NCBI GenBank assembly: GCA_947646735.1
Contig: CANTFK010000986.1
Span: 434,001 to 498,000 of the forward strand
Length of the DNA stretch: 64,000 nucleotides
Reading direction: 5' to 3'
Source: Peronospora farinosa
Taxonomy: Eukaryota; Oomycota; Peronosporomycetes; Peronosporales; Peronosporaceae
The stretch's first letter is position 1, and each line of letters starts with the position of its first letter. The notes below the pieces were generated by a model. That model saw nothing but the letters and a program-made list of their open reading frames with translations. It did no database searches and was not told the DNA's origin. Made by a program: the position numbers and the translations under genes. Positions 53,430-64,000 of this stretch are shown piece after piece.

Positions 53430-53750
53430 TAGTATCGGGCTAAGGACCCGTTACCGTCTTACACTCAAAGATCGTTGAGGAAGCGCTCTTAATTAACTCG
53501 TAGCTATAACTCTGTTTTATTTTTGTTTGTTTTAATTCGCAGTAAAGCACAAATATGTTCCCTAGCTCATGGGAACCGCTCAATATGGAAGTCAGTTCAT
53601 TATTCGCTAATTATTGGGTCTGGCACCCCAGTAATAAACCGATATCAAATGACGCGCAGTATCCGCTAATCGGATACTGCCCTATGCCTACTTATGTAAT
53701 TATGTACTATTCCTATAACTACTTATGTTATAGGTTGCCCCATTGCATCA
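53430..53750 (-). repeat. 3' LTR of gypsy B'
   Basis: On the minus strand it starts TGATGCAATGGGG after AGAGGGGGAG and ends near AGCCCGATACTA. It mirrors 52711-53030 almost exactly. Confidence 0.8.
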
Positions 53751-54046
53751 CTCCCCCTCTTTAAGCTGTGATTACTACAACGTAAACACATAACACAAAA
53801 TGATTCTTTTCACCGAAAATGCAGCGACTCAACCTCGGATCTACTCAATGACTCACGGCTGAGCATCATGACTCTGGCCGCGCGCGCAAAAAAAATCTTT
53901 GACGACAACAACCGTACGATCTGACAGGAACAGACGCCGCGAGTCACGGACGCACACTTGATCCCGTGGACGCTGTACAGTTTTTCGGCTAATCATCCAG
54001 ATTTTCATGAAGTCATAACGAAGATCTTCATTCGCTATCATTTCGT

Positions 54047-54107
54047 TGATGCAGTGGTTTACCACTATATCGATCGTGTTGTCGCTGGTTCGATCCCCAA
54101 GTGCACC
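54047..54107 (+). other. tRNA-like sequence with A-box and B-box motifs in gypsy B'
   Basis: A box TGATGCAGTGG at 54047-54057, B box GGTTCGATCCC at 54087-54097, CCA near 54105. It is the mirrored copy of 52354-52414 and lies about 300-350 bp from the 3' LTR, antisense to the element. Confidence 0.35.
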
Positions 54108-54249
54108 AAATTCGATTTGCTATGGCATTTCACATAGTCGCAAAAACCATCCATGCTTTCCCGAGACTCATAATAATCGCTTGGAGACTCTTCGTTGTAG
54201 TTCTGCTTCTCGCGAGCATCACGGCTCACGAGATCGGGGTTGGAATCGG

Positions 54250-56250
54250 CAGTATCGGTCGCGATCGCCGTCTTCCTACGCGGCTCATAATTCTTGACCA
54301 CGGCTGAAACATTCTGAGCAAGCATACTTCGAGGTTCCCATGTATCGTCCGCCGCGAGTATCCCAGCCAGCGAACCCTGTAATGTTTTCGACATGGTTCT
54401 TCGTGGGCGCCGAGTCATTACTCAGCGTATGGGGCTTGTAATCCTCGTGATCGACAATACGGTCGACATTTCAAAGTCGCGCACCCGATGCATCAATTAA
54501 GGGCAGAAGAGTGTCACGATGGAAGATATTTGGCGGTGAGCACCGATTCTCGCAATCGAACGCCTGTACAATCGAACGACGAGATGCTTAATCTTCGCGC
54601 TGAAGTCGAAGAGTCGAAGAAAGCCCTACTTGAACCTCTCTGGATGGCGGAGAGAGCTCAAGATCGTGCGGTTGCTGCGACTGAGGCTACTGAGAGGAAT
54701 CGACGAGAGCGGCGGGTGCTGGTTGAGCGCTTACGTCAACTTGAGACGACTGCGTTCGGAGGACCCCAGCAAAACGAGTCTGCACGCGTTCGAGCATGAC
54801 TTGGTCCCAGTCGTTGTCAGCGTCGTCGTCAAGAGATGTAGGATTTTGAGACGGCACAGAAGAGTGGGGAAGATTCGAAGGAAGATTCGCCGGTAGGTAG
54901 GCCTTGAGGCGCCCGACATAGAACTTCGGGTGCAAACGCATAGATGTAGGATATCTAGCGTGTAAGCGTCACCATGCACCTTAACAATCCGAAATGGGCC
55001 AATATATCTGGCGCTAACTTACTAGCGCCCAAATTCGTCACTGAGGTGTTCGGTAATCCACTTGTTGATAACAATACTCTACCACCTTCTTAAAATGTCA
55101 ACATGGTTTTTAGACCTCGTTTGTCTACGTCCTCGTTTTGCTTGTCGACTGCCTCTTGTTATGCATCACGCACAAAACGCGTGATTCCTTGTCGTGATAG
55201 CAGAAATTCGGTTACTGCAGCCGAACTTACGGTTGACGAGTCCCCTTTAGGAGCAAAATTAGCAACGGGAGATGGAATGTATTGCGTCAGGATTCGATAT
55301 GCCGTTGGTCACAAAATTACCAGCAGCAGTTGCATCCGCAGAAACCTTATCCTTATCGTAATCAATCATCAGTAGTTTTGGCGCAATTAAATCGGTAGAT
55401 ACTCCCCCACCTAGCTTTGAGACTTGGTGTTCTGAAGCTGAGAGAGCAAGAAGCGCCGAAACGCGAGGATGCCTCGCGTTGTTAGCAAAAAAAGGCTTCA
55501 ACCCGGTTGACGCATGGATAGCAGTGTTGATTGCAAACTCTGCAAGTGGAAGAAACTAACTTAATGACGAGAACGATGTTGCATAACTGCGCAGGACATC
55601 TTCGAGCACTCTATTCACGAGCTCCTTTTGCCCATCCGTCTCTGGATGGGCCGCCGCAGACATAAGCAACCGCGTGTCTAATAGCTGGAATAACTCGGCC
55701 CAGAAAGCCGAAGTGAAACGCGGTTCACGGTCTGAAACAATAGATTCTGGCAAGCCGTGATGCCTGAAGATAAGATCAATGAAGATACTTGCTGTCGTCT
55801 CCGCCGTAATGATGGCGGAGACCGGAGCAAAATGCACCATTTTGCTGAATCGATCCACTAGTACCAATACGCCCGTGCGTTGCTTTTCATCCAGTGGAAG
55901 TTCAAAGATATATTCCATACTGACTGAGCGTCAGGCTTCCGTAGCAATTGAAAGCGGACGCAATGGGGCTTGTGAAGACGGCGCGGGATTCACACGCTGA
56001 TAGGTTTCACAGGAGCGCACCCATTTCTGGATGTATTTATCCAGTCCCGGCCAGAAAAACACGCGAGAAATAGCCACAAACGTCTTTTCGCGACCCAGGT
56101 GTCCACCAGCTGGACTATTGTGAAACTCATGAACCAATCGGACTCGAAGGTCGTCATCAGCAGGGATGACGACGCACGGTGAATCAAAGACGTCCATCGT
56201 GTACGTCAGCAACGGTCCATTAAACGAGTAACGCTTGATGTTGTCGTGTG
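54250..56250 (-). pseudogene. Gypsy B' integrase with decayed chromodomain
   Basis: Same order and lesions as in gypsy B. One zinc-finger cysteine is changed (CETYQRVNP where B has CETCQRVNP), a difference confined to this copy. The core frame 55918-55556 is identical by eye. Confidence 0.8.
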
Positions 56251-56498
56251 CTGTTTTCGTTAACCTCGCGAGTGACTTTTCACTCGGGTCTCTGAGTTAA
56301 TTAATGATTTCCGCATAGAAGGATTTTTTCGCATAGGATTCAGCGATCTGAGTTTGGATCGACAGCACGGGTGTCGAAATCATCGCATTGAGCCCCAGCT
56401 TAATACAACACGCATAGATATAATCGTCGCTATCCACATTCTCTGTTTTATGACCTATGTCGCGCCGAGGATCGTAATCAGGACGACGAGAAAGCGCG

Positions 56499-56966
56499 TC
56501 AGTAAGAGTTTTTACTCTTGCCAGGCTTGTAATACACCATAAAGTTGTATTCGGCGAAAAATGACAGCCACCGTGCCATACGCTGGGACAAGTGAGGGCT
56601 CTTGACGTCGGTACGCAATGATGCGTGATCTGTGTAGATAGTAAACATCTTTTCGCCGAGCAAATACGCTCTGAACTTGATTACCGCGTAACGCATAGCC
56701 AAAACTTCCTTGTCGTGTACCGGATAATTTTCCTCGGCAGGTTTCATCTGTCGTGATTGAAAACTCACGACGCGCTCTCGATCCCCGTCATCAAATTGCA
56801 TGAGGGCACATCCTATAGCGAAATTACTCACGTCCCATACGACGTGGAATAGCTTGGAGTCATCAGGCAGCATCAGCACAGGTGCCTCGGACAAGCTCTT
56901 TTTCACGGAGTCGAAGGCAGATTGATGTTCAGCCTTCCATAACCATACTGCGTCTTTATTGAGCAA
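56499..56966 (-). pseudogene. Gypsy B' RNase H remnant
   Basis: Matches the B copy except for occasional substitutions such as K-M-F-T-I-Y here against K-M-F-S-I-Y there. The flanking stops are the same. Confidence 0.85.
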
Positions 56967-56989
56967 AGTCGGTAATGGCTGAATTAGTT

Positions 56990-57916
56990 CAGCATAATTC
57001 TTCGTACACTTATGAAAGTAATTTACCGGACCGAGCCTTTGATGAAGTTCTGTTTGGCTCTTGGACGTTGACCAGGAACAAATCGATTAGATTTTCTCAG
57101 GATTAGCGCGAACACCGTCCTTGCTGACGTAGAAACCGAGTATTGGTATCTCGGGAGCGCAGAAGACACATTTCTTCAAATTTTGCATACAATTTATTAT
57201 TACGCATAGCTTGAAACACCTGCTTCAAGTGTCGAAGGTATACCTCCGTAGCGTTGAACTTTTGCTCAGCGCGGCTGTGAACAAAAATGCCATCAAAGTA
57301 GCTCGGTGCAAAATCGCGAAGTGGACGAAGTACTTATATTACCATCCGATTGAACGTAGATGGAGCGTTTTTACGACCTTGTCGCATGACTAGCCACTCC
57401 CGAAGCATCCCGCTTGCGGTACTGACCACAGTGAACGGAATGTCAGTCTCTCACGAGGATCTAATACAAACCGTCTGTCAGATCTATGGCACTGTAGATC
57501 TCGCTTCTGGACATGGTATTCAATACCGTGTCGTTTTGAGGGATAGGCGTTCGAGCCGGGATCGTGGCGTCATTTAGCTTGTTAAAAGCGCGCACAATGC
57601 GCCAACCGCCGGTGGATTTCTTCACACAGAAAGTCGGAGTCGAGCAATACTTCGATCCTGAAACGAGATCCATCTCGTGCCGCACTCCAAGATCTGCTGG
57701 AAGATCAGTTGTAATTTTCTCCGGAAAGATCACGGGCGATATCATATACAGGGTTGCCCGAAGCAAGAAGAGCATCCCAAGACTGTGCCGCAAAGCGTTC
57801 TTCACGCGCTGATTTAGGCTCGACGCTCTTTGAGCGAGCCTCCAGAACTTCTTCACTGGCTGCTTCGGCGGCTGACACGATGTACACTTGTTCGATGTCG
57901 CCGGACTTGAGGTCAT
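56990..57916 (-). pseudogene. Gypsy B' reverse transcriptase remnant
   Basis: Contains GWRIVRAFNKLNDATIPART, SAIDLTDGLY and the mutated catalytic YFDGIFVHS, with the same stop as in gypsy B. Confidence 0.8.
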
Positions 57917-58486
57917 GAAGGAAATCTTTTCATGAAAGATCTGACAGAGATGTGATCTCTGCAGCAGTGCAAGGTCAGCTCGCTACCTCAATGCAGCGGC
58001 CACGATGTGGAGGCCCCTCCAAATATATAAGCGCACATGCGGATTCACTACGGAATCATATGCATCGGCTTTTTGACGTGAATTTCTTCGTTTCGATGAT
58101 CGGCGTGCTCCTTTCTTGTGTTTTCTCTTGCGTCTAGAGCCTGGCACGTTGTTGTCACAGGAGGATGATGTACCCCCCCCTGGATGTGGGAACTCTGTCT
58201 CCACCACATCGGTCTCATGCGGGTCCATAGTCCGCCCATTCTCGTCAATCAGAGGCGGGATCTCGTCGTCGATCGCCTAACTTGTTTGCGAGAGCCCCTG
58301 CTCAACCACCTCGAAACTGATCAAGAGTCTCTGCTTGACCGATGTGGGTGTATGCGGAAGCCCCTTCTCTACCGCCTCATTCTGTGGCTTCATCAGTGTA
58401 AAGGAACATACCTCGCATAAAGGGCCATCTCTCTCTCTGTATTGACTACTAGTCGTGGCAAACTCGCTCACGACCCTGACGTGAGG

Positions 58487-58950
58487 CTAATCGGATGACG
58501 CGACCAGCAAATGAATGAACACTTCACTGACATTATATCCGTTTCGTCGTTTGACGGACCGAGATAGCCGATCTATCTTCGGATGATATCGTGACAGCCA
58601 CGGTATCTCAAGTATGCAATCAAATGCATAATTCATCTCGTACACCAAAAATTTGTCATTACTCTGGAAACCATCAAAGGTGTACGGTAAACCCAATGTT
58701 TAACGCGGAACACGTTTTGGTTGTTCATCGACAAGTTTGGCAACGACGTCACCTGGACCTTCTCGAACCGTGACAGTCGATGGGAGAAGGGGCAAACAGG
58801 ATGCACGAAAAAAGTTGTTGGAAGCGCCAGAATCCAACAACGCTCAAACTGGTCGCTTCACTCCAGCAACGATGAGACTGATAGTAATCAGTCTCGAATC
58901 ATCGCGCATGTTGGTGGCATTATAACGAGTATGAATAACGTTAGGTCTAG
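58487..58950 (-). pseudogene. Gypsy B' protease remnant
   Basis: Mirrors the B protease: LLDSGASNNFFRASCL after a stop, then GLPYTFDGFQSNDKFLVYEM in another frame. Confidence 0.75.
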
Positions 58951-58989
58951 GAGCCCGAGCTGCCACTTGAGTACTCGGGGCTCCATTTC

Positions 58990-59922
58990 TGTCAGTAGGA
59001 CGCCCCGAACCTACTAAAACCGCTCGTTTTTGGGCGGGTCCACCGACGACACAGCATCTCTTCGTGAGACAGCTGTGTTTATAGTCACCGGCGTAGGTGC
59101 TTGACAGACAGCCGCACGATGGCCTGTTTTGACTCAACGAAAACACTTCATCGTGTGAGGATTGGAAATGTCGCGGCCTAATATTATGCCGCGACTCGAT
59201 TGTGTCAAGTTCAATTGGCTCTGGACCAGACGTCCGGGGATATTGTGACGCTGCGTACAGGTACGACGACGCGACAGTGTAATCTTCACGAAGCGCGAGG
59301 GTAAATGCCTCCTTGAGGGACTTTGGGTCAGCATGGGTGAGGCAGTAACGCGTCATGCCCTCTTGCATACCAAAAAAAAGAAATGGAATTGTGAAGGGAT
59401 GTCATTGGCTGCGTGGTAATGCACGAAGCAAGATGACGTGCCTTCTGCACGTAGTCACACATCAACAGCTTGCCCTGTCTAAGTGAGAAGAAGCCTGCAC
59501 GCAAGCGAGATTCATCTTGAGGAGTCTTGAAAGCCAGTCGTAAGTCACGCTGGATATCGACAGCAGAAAATTGACCTTGGCCGTCGGAGCGTCAATTAAT
59601 CTTGACGCTATCACAATGTCGATCTCGCAAAATCAGCAATTGAGGAGGAGACGATCCGGACCATCGTCGATGTATGTTGACGTCTCCATCTTGAAAGCGT
59701 CATGGTACGAAGTGCGCGAGGGAGTCAATACTCGTCAATTCGCTTCGGCGAGCTCGCGCACCGTAAAGTCTTGGTAGACGGCACGTTAAGCATCTGACGT
59801 CGCTGTGATCAGTAGCAACGTCACCATAGTTTCACCAAACACCGCTTCAAGGCGATGTACTCCACCGATGTGAGATGTGGGAAGTCAGAATGGTCAGCCG
59901 CCGAAGATTCATCCATGTTCAT
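58990..59922 (-). pseudogene. Gypsy B' gag remnant
   Basis: Starts MNMDESSAADHSDFPHIGG about 40 bp after the LTR and ends in the frame from 59368 containing HADPKSLKEAFTLALREDYT, the typical end of the gypsy gag core. Several stops interrupt the middle. No equivalent exists in the truncated gypsy B. Confidence 0.7.
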
Positions 59923-59963
59923 CTTAAATCTGGTCATTGAAAGGATTACAAAGCACTACCAGG

Positions 59964-60280
59964 TGTAATAGGATAAGGACCCATTACCGTCTTACACTCA
60001 AAGATCGTTGAGGAAGCGCTCTTAATTAACTCGTAGCTATAACTCTGTTTTATTTTTGTTTGTTTTAATTCGCAGTAAAGCACAAATATGTTCCCTAGCT
60101 CATGGGAACCGCTCAATATGGAAGTCAGTTCATTATTCGCTAATTATTGGGTCTGGCACCCCAGTAATAAACCGATATCAAATGACGCGCAGTATCCGCT
60201 AATCGGATACTGCCCTATGCCTACTTATGTAATTATGTACTATTCCTATAACTACTTATGTTATAGGTTGCCCCATTACA
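59964..60280 (-). repeat. 5' LTR of gypsy B'
   Basis: On the minus strand it starts TGTAATGGGGCAACC and ends CCTATTACA (317 bp). It is close to the two 3' LTRs but starts TGTAATG instead of TGATGCAATG. Confidence 0.85.
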
Positions 60281-61300
60281 CATTCCGGGGAGGTAATACT
60301 CCGCCATACCCTGTCTATGAACGCGAAGCGCAGGTTTCTGTTTGATGTCATGTTTGCTGTGTTGCACATTCTGCACAAGCCGGTCGCCGAGCTCAAAAGT
60401 AGGTTGCTGGCAAACGTTTTGGCGACCTCTTGAGAGATGAGATACGCTCCGAATCCTGAAAGTTCACATTTGTCTTATGTATTAGAATTACTTCACGTAG
60501 ACTTGACTCCGCGGAGTCTTTTGATGACGTGCCGCTTGTCCAAATTGCGAAGAATCCATTATGCTCATCCATTCAAACAAGTTTCTGAGTTTTGCAATCA
60601 CTTTTTAATGCCATCAAAGGCACTTAAGACCTTTAATTTGACGGTGATCAGTGACCCTTCTGCGACCGTCGACCACTTCATCAGGCGCAGATGTATTGGC
60701 TGCACTAGTATCTTGCTCCGTTGGGCTTTAATCTGTTAAAAAGAAGCGATGTGCTTCGGCAGAAGTAGGTGGAAGTAAACGGTAAAAATATATGTATAGA
60801 TGGTATAAACCTCTTAAGACATGCATGTAAGTGATAGCATCTACTAGCTCGTCCAGCATCAATTCCTACTCATCCTGTTCATCTTATCCCGATCTGTTGT
60901 TGCGCCGTACAATCTCAGCGCCTTTCCTATCTTCAGCCAATCTAGTGCAGGGTCCCTTGACCTGTACCGATTTTTTTCTCGACGTACCTGTTAATTTCAG
61001 TGTAATTAAAATGTACATACTTGGGTCCGACTTGTAGACTTGTAGCACGGTGGACACGCCAGTAGTCGTATGCATTGCGTGTTGCATAGACCGCCGAGAT
61101 GACCCACGTGTGACATGAAGGGCACATGTTCACCAATTATTATTTATGCCCTTCGTATTATTGAATTCGTCTTCGCATTTTTCGTGAGCGATCCGCGCGT
61201 TATACTTATAGTATCATCGTGGCCTTCTGGATAAAACCATAAGAACAACGTTGTCATTGTGACGCAACAATATTTAAAGGTCTTCGCCACGCATGCTTAG
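60281..61300 (-). pseudogene. Scrambled copia fragments
   Basis: From about 61200 down to 61030 the minus strand parallels the copia-2 integrase to reverse-transcriptase hinge (22890-22740), sharing GTGAGCGATC, CCACGTGTG and a conserved ACTTGTAG spacing. At about 61232-61282 the plus strand instead encodes KNNVVIVTQQYLKVFA, matching the copia-2 IFMVTQYVKK region in the opposite orientation. The rest (60290-60830) has no recognisable domain. Confidence 0.5.
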
Positions 61301-61314
61301 TGAAACGGACTCAA

Positions 61315-61892
61315 CGTTACACGTACACGTTAAGTATCGCATACTTAACGGGCAGGTTATAAAAAGGTACATAAGTATTCAAGACCTATCTCTTGAGTGA
61401 GACACACCATGTGTCACACTCTAGTATATGTGATATACACTAGCTGTATTCACATTGATGGGGATGACGCCCAGCTAGGACTAGGCGTTAACAAACAACG
61501 TCAGTCAGTTACGCCATAAAGCGATCTTATATATAAGCTCGCACGCTGGGATGCGCACCTATAGAGATGTCACCCGTCATTATATCTTAACCAATCAGTA
61601 GTTAATCTTATATTTAGTTTAAAATCTATAAATATAAGTCAGTTTTGAATTTACTAAATATCGCACACTGCGCACGAGAATCTGTATAAGCTTCTACGTG
61701 TCGTAAGTGTAGCTCTTTTCTTAGCGTTTCGTTGCGCGATTCGCTTCAAAGCGACCGGTAACGGTTGATACAGCGCTTTTCAGCGCCGACTAACACCACC
61801 ACCACTGCACGAATAGTTAAGACGGTATAATCGCCTCTTCAAGCTGCTCGAAGGTGTGTAGTGGCAGCTTCTTTACGAAGTCTACGTCTACA
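61315..61892 (+). repeat. 5' LTR of gypsy C
   Basis: The 3' half (CACTGCGCACGAG to GTCTACA) matches the fragment at 42933-44518. Near its start is the palindrome GTTAAGTATCGCATACTTAAC. The 3' edge is set by the primer-binding site; the 5' edge is a guess. Confidence 0.55.
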
Positions 61893-62010
61893 CTTGGTAG
61901 CACTAGTATTCTTTTCCACGACCCGTCTCTTCTGAGTGTGCGTGTGAGTACGGATGGCCCTCAATATGGATTGAGGAGACTTTCCCTACTTCTCCCAGCA
62001 TCATAGGGAG

Positions 62011-63049
62011 GTGGCAGAGCACTTGGTGCAGGGACTTGGTAAACAAGCCCTGGTCAACCTCTTGCATTGTCCTCCAGAGCAACATGTTGCTCAGTTGGAG
62101 CAATTTGAGGCATTTTTTGTGCTCGGACAGCGTAGAAACGCGTCCGAGGTAAACAGCCAAGCCACGGCTGAGTCCATCAGTAGGACTCAGGATGAGCTTA
62201 GTCTTGAGCAGGCACGTAATGAGGCGCTTAACAGGACTGTTGAACCACTCTAGGCTCGGTCTAGTCAGCCAAGGCCCATTTGGATGAGCCCTCCGAAGTT
62301 TGATGGGAATGTCCCACATACGACTGTCTACAGTCTCTAGGCCGTGGAGCAATGCGGTATGGCGCAGCTCATCGAAGACGACACCAGAATGGTGTCGTAT
62401 ACCATGTCAAATTTGCGTGACAAAGCTTCAGAGTGGGCTAAATCTGCGCTTACTCTAAGCTTACGGCAAACGCTGATGCGTTTCCATCGCAGACGATCTT
62501 TGAGTCAAAGATTCGTGCTATGTACCAGCATCCTAACAATGAAGTATTACTTCAAACGCGCTTCCTTGGAACACGACAGGCGAAACGATTTCTGCAAGAT
62601 TGTGTGCAGGAGATGCGTTCGCTGTCTGCATTCATTATTGTGGGTCCGATACCGGAACACATTAAGGTGCCTACGTTCATGAACGGACTACGGCACGGAC
62701 CATCGCGTCAGGCCCTTTTTAGAAAGGTGCCAAAGACGATGGAGGAGGCAATTGAAATGCCATGGTTGAGGAGCAATCCTACAACAGCGCCTCGGCGACA
62801 GCTTTGTATAAGCCGTCGTCCGTGAGATCGGATGCCACTCCGATCAAGATAGGCAATACAGACGTGTTCTGCTACAAGTGCGGCAAGCGCGACCATATGA
62901 TGGCTCGCTGCTATGCCAAACTTTCTGCTGTTGCTAATACATACAGCAAGCAGGCTCTTTATCCGAAGGGAGGTGCGAAAAACCAGCTTGCACGACGTAC
63001 GGGTTCAGCATATGCCCAACATGGGTCGGGAAATGTGGGAGCGCAGTAG
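62011..63049 (+). pseudogene. Gypsy C gag remnant
   Basis: Pieces: MAEHLVQGLGKQALVNLLHC at 62011; RFLGTRQAKRFLQDCVQEMR in the frame from 62520 (gag core); and in the frame from 62762 a canonical zinc knuckle CYKCGKRDHMMARC (C-x2-C-x4-H-x4-C) near 62870-62915. A stop at about 62250 and shifts near 62470 and 62790 break it. Confidence 0.75.
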
Positions 63050-63110
63050 GGGCGGGATGCTCTACTGTCGCGGACTCTGAATCTAACCCTACGTTCAGAG
63101 TAACGAACAA

Positions 63111-63510
63111 ATGGCTAGCATAGTCCCTGAGGTACCGAAAGGTCGGACCTCAACCCTTTTGGTCTATAGCGCTCGAGTACGAGGCTATGACCAAGTGATG
63201 ACCCTTCTCGTGGATTCGGGTGCATCACAGAATTTTGCGAAACTCGCGGCTCTGAAAAATAGACCGGCGAGTTATGAGTCGCTTTGCCAGGATGGCAAGC
63301 GAGAAGAAGCGATCATTCGTTTAGCAAACGGCGCTCTCGTTAAATCGGAGGGAGTTCAAGTTGAACTCTCCTTCAGTTTCAGTGACTTCTCTTGTAAAGA
63401 GAAGTTCACGGTGCTAGGTATGGAGAGTCCTATGACCTCATCCTAGGTATGTCTTGGTTTGCTAAACACCAACCATGGATAGACTGGCGTACACGCACAG
63501 TCGCTAGCTC
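63111..63510 (+). pseudogene. Gypsy C protease remnant
   Basis: TLLVDSGASQNFAKLAAL is the aspartic protease active site; GMSWFAKHQPWIDWRTRT in the next frame is the protease C-terminal motif, related to GMAWLERHDPWFDC of family A. One frame change at about 63440 separates the two. Confidence 0.75.
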
Positions 63511-64000
63511 TACGCAAGACACCGGAAAGGATGTGCTTTTGCGAGAGGCTTATGCGATTGATGCTGTGTCCAACACAGTCGAGGGTGCGATGACGGTATG
63601 TCAATCGACACCAGGATCTACCCAGCTCGTTGAGCCTGGAGTAGTTGGAAGTGCCCTGACAGGAAGTCAGGTGGCACAAATTTCTACCTAGCTCGAGGAG
63701 ATAGGTGTGTGAATGGGACGATGACAGTTCGTCATGCGTCCAATGATCCTGCACAGAGCCAAGAGCCTGTGGCAGTTGATGGTAGGCTGACAGGAAGTCA
63801 AGCGCCACAAGAACCGGCTCTATAGCCATGAGCCTGGTGCGGTTGGAAGGAGTGCGTTAACTGAGACCTTCTTCCAGGCCAAAGGTCGTGGTGACTCGAA
63901 GAACGAGCACCAGATGTATTAAGACGATCAAGGGCACGTCGAAACGAGTGAGCCTTGGATCCGTCTCGGTCCAAGAGGACGGACCTACGAACGAGTTGTT
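63511..64000 (+). other. Gypsy C protease to reverse-transcriptase linker, interrupted
   Basis: Continues the element with stops at about 63690 and 63823. It contains a short internal duplication: GACAGGAAGTCAGGTGGCAC (63658) and GACAGGAAGTCAAGCGCCAC (63789). No catalytic motif before the window ends. Confidence 0.5.

Larger units (their letters stand above)
47376..59085. repeat. Large inverted repeat 2 (family B gypsy, tail to tail)
   Basis: Arms 47376-53030 and 53430-59085 (about 5.66 kb each) are reverse complements with few differences around a 399-bp spacer. Both arms contain protease, reverse transcriptase, RNase H, integrase and the 3' LTR of the same gypsy element, with the same stops and frame breaks. 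Confidence 0.9.
53430..60280 (-). mobile_element. Gypsy B', complete but inactive LTR retrotransposon
   Basis: On the minus strand: 5' LTR (60280-59964), CC then a TGGTAGTGCTTTG primer-binding site, gag, protease, reverse transcriptase, RNase H, integrase with chromodomain, polypurine tract and 3' LTR (53750-53430), 6.85 kb in all. No matching target duplication is seen. Each domain carries stops or shifts. Confidence 0.85.
61315..64000 (+). mobile_element. Gypsy C, LTR retrotransposon cut by the window end
   Basis: 5' LTR ending at 61892 (GTCTACA), then CT and a TGGTAGCACTAG primer-binding site, gag with a zinc knuckle, and protease. Reverse transcriptase would lie beyond 64000. Stops and frame changes are present in gag and protease. 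The LTR start (about 61315) is uncertain. Confidence 0.75.

Overview
The window looks like nuclear DNA of an oomycete, most likely a repeat-rich member of the Peronosporales (Phytophthora or downy mildews). The signs are short GT-AG introns (mostly 64-110 bp), compact genes, and Ty1/copia, Ty3/gypsy and hAT elements whose protein signatures resemble those I know from oomycete genomes. The species cannot be named from sequence alone.

Layout. (1) 1-6822 is a gene island with the N-terminal part of a VPS13-type lipid-transfer protein (minus) and, divergently, a five-exon Derlin (plus). (2) About 7500-15450 is a decayed copia element (copia-1) with two ~248-bp LTRs; its reverse transcriptase is split by a 1.65-kb repeat-filled insertion (11637-13286). 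(3) 15744-26000 is a three-level nest: an outer hAT with a perfect 8-bp target duplication contains a second hAT, which contains a minus-strand copia element (copia-2). (4) 26056-39315 is a second gene island: an ATG14/UVRAG-family autophagy subunit (plus), RNA polymerase II subunit RPB3 (minus) and a very large trithorax/MLL-type histone methyltransferase (minus) whose frame is broken at an A7 tract. (5) 40662-60280 is a gypsy domain arranged as two consecutive large inverted repeats: family A head to head (2.27-kb arms, 2.04-kb spacer) and family B tail to tail (5.66-kb arms, 0.4-kb spacer). A second copy of the unusual insertion lies in the first spacer. (6) 60281-64000 holds copia debris and the start of a third gypsy element (family C), cut by the window edge.

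The host genes are housekeeping functions: lipid transfer at membrane contacts, ER-associated degradation, PI3-kinase/autophagy, transcription, and H3K4-type chromatin marking. They are not an operon or pathway cluster. All transposon coding regions carry stops or frameshifts, so I call them pseudogenes. The observations most worth following up are the unclassified ~1.3-1.65-kb insertion element present twice with short target duplications, the twin palindromes whose arms share the same inactivating lesions, and the trithorax-like protein with a tandem array of ligand-poor PHD repeats and a one-base frame break. Splice sites, target duplications and arm boundaries were read by eye.
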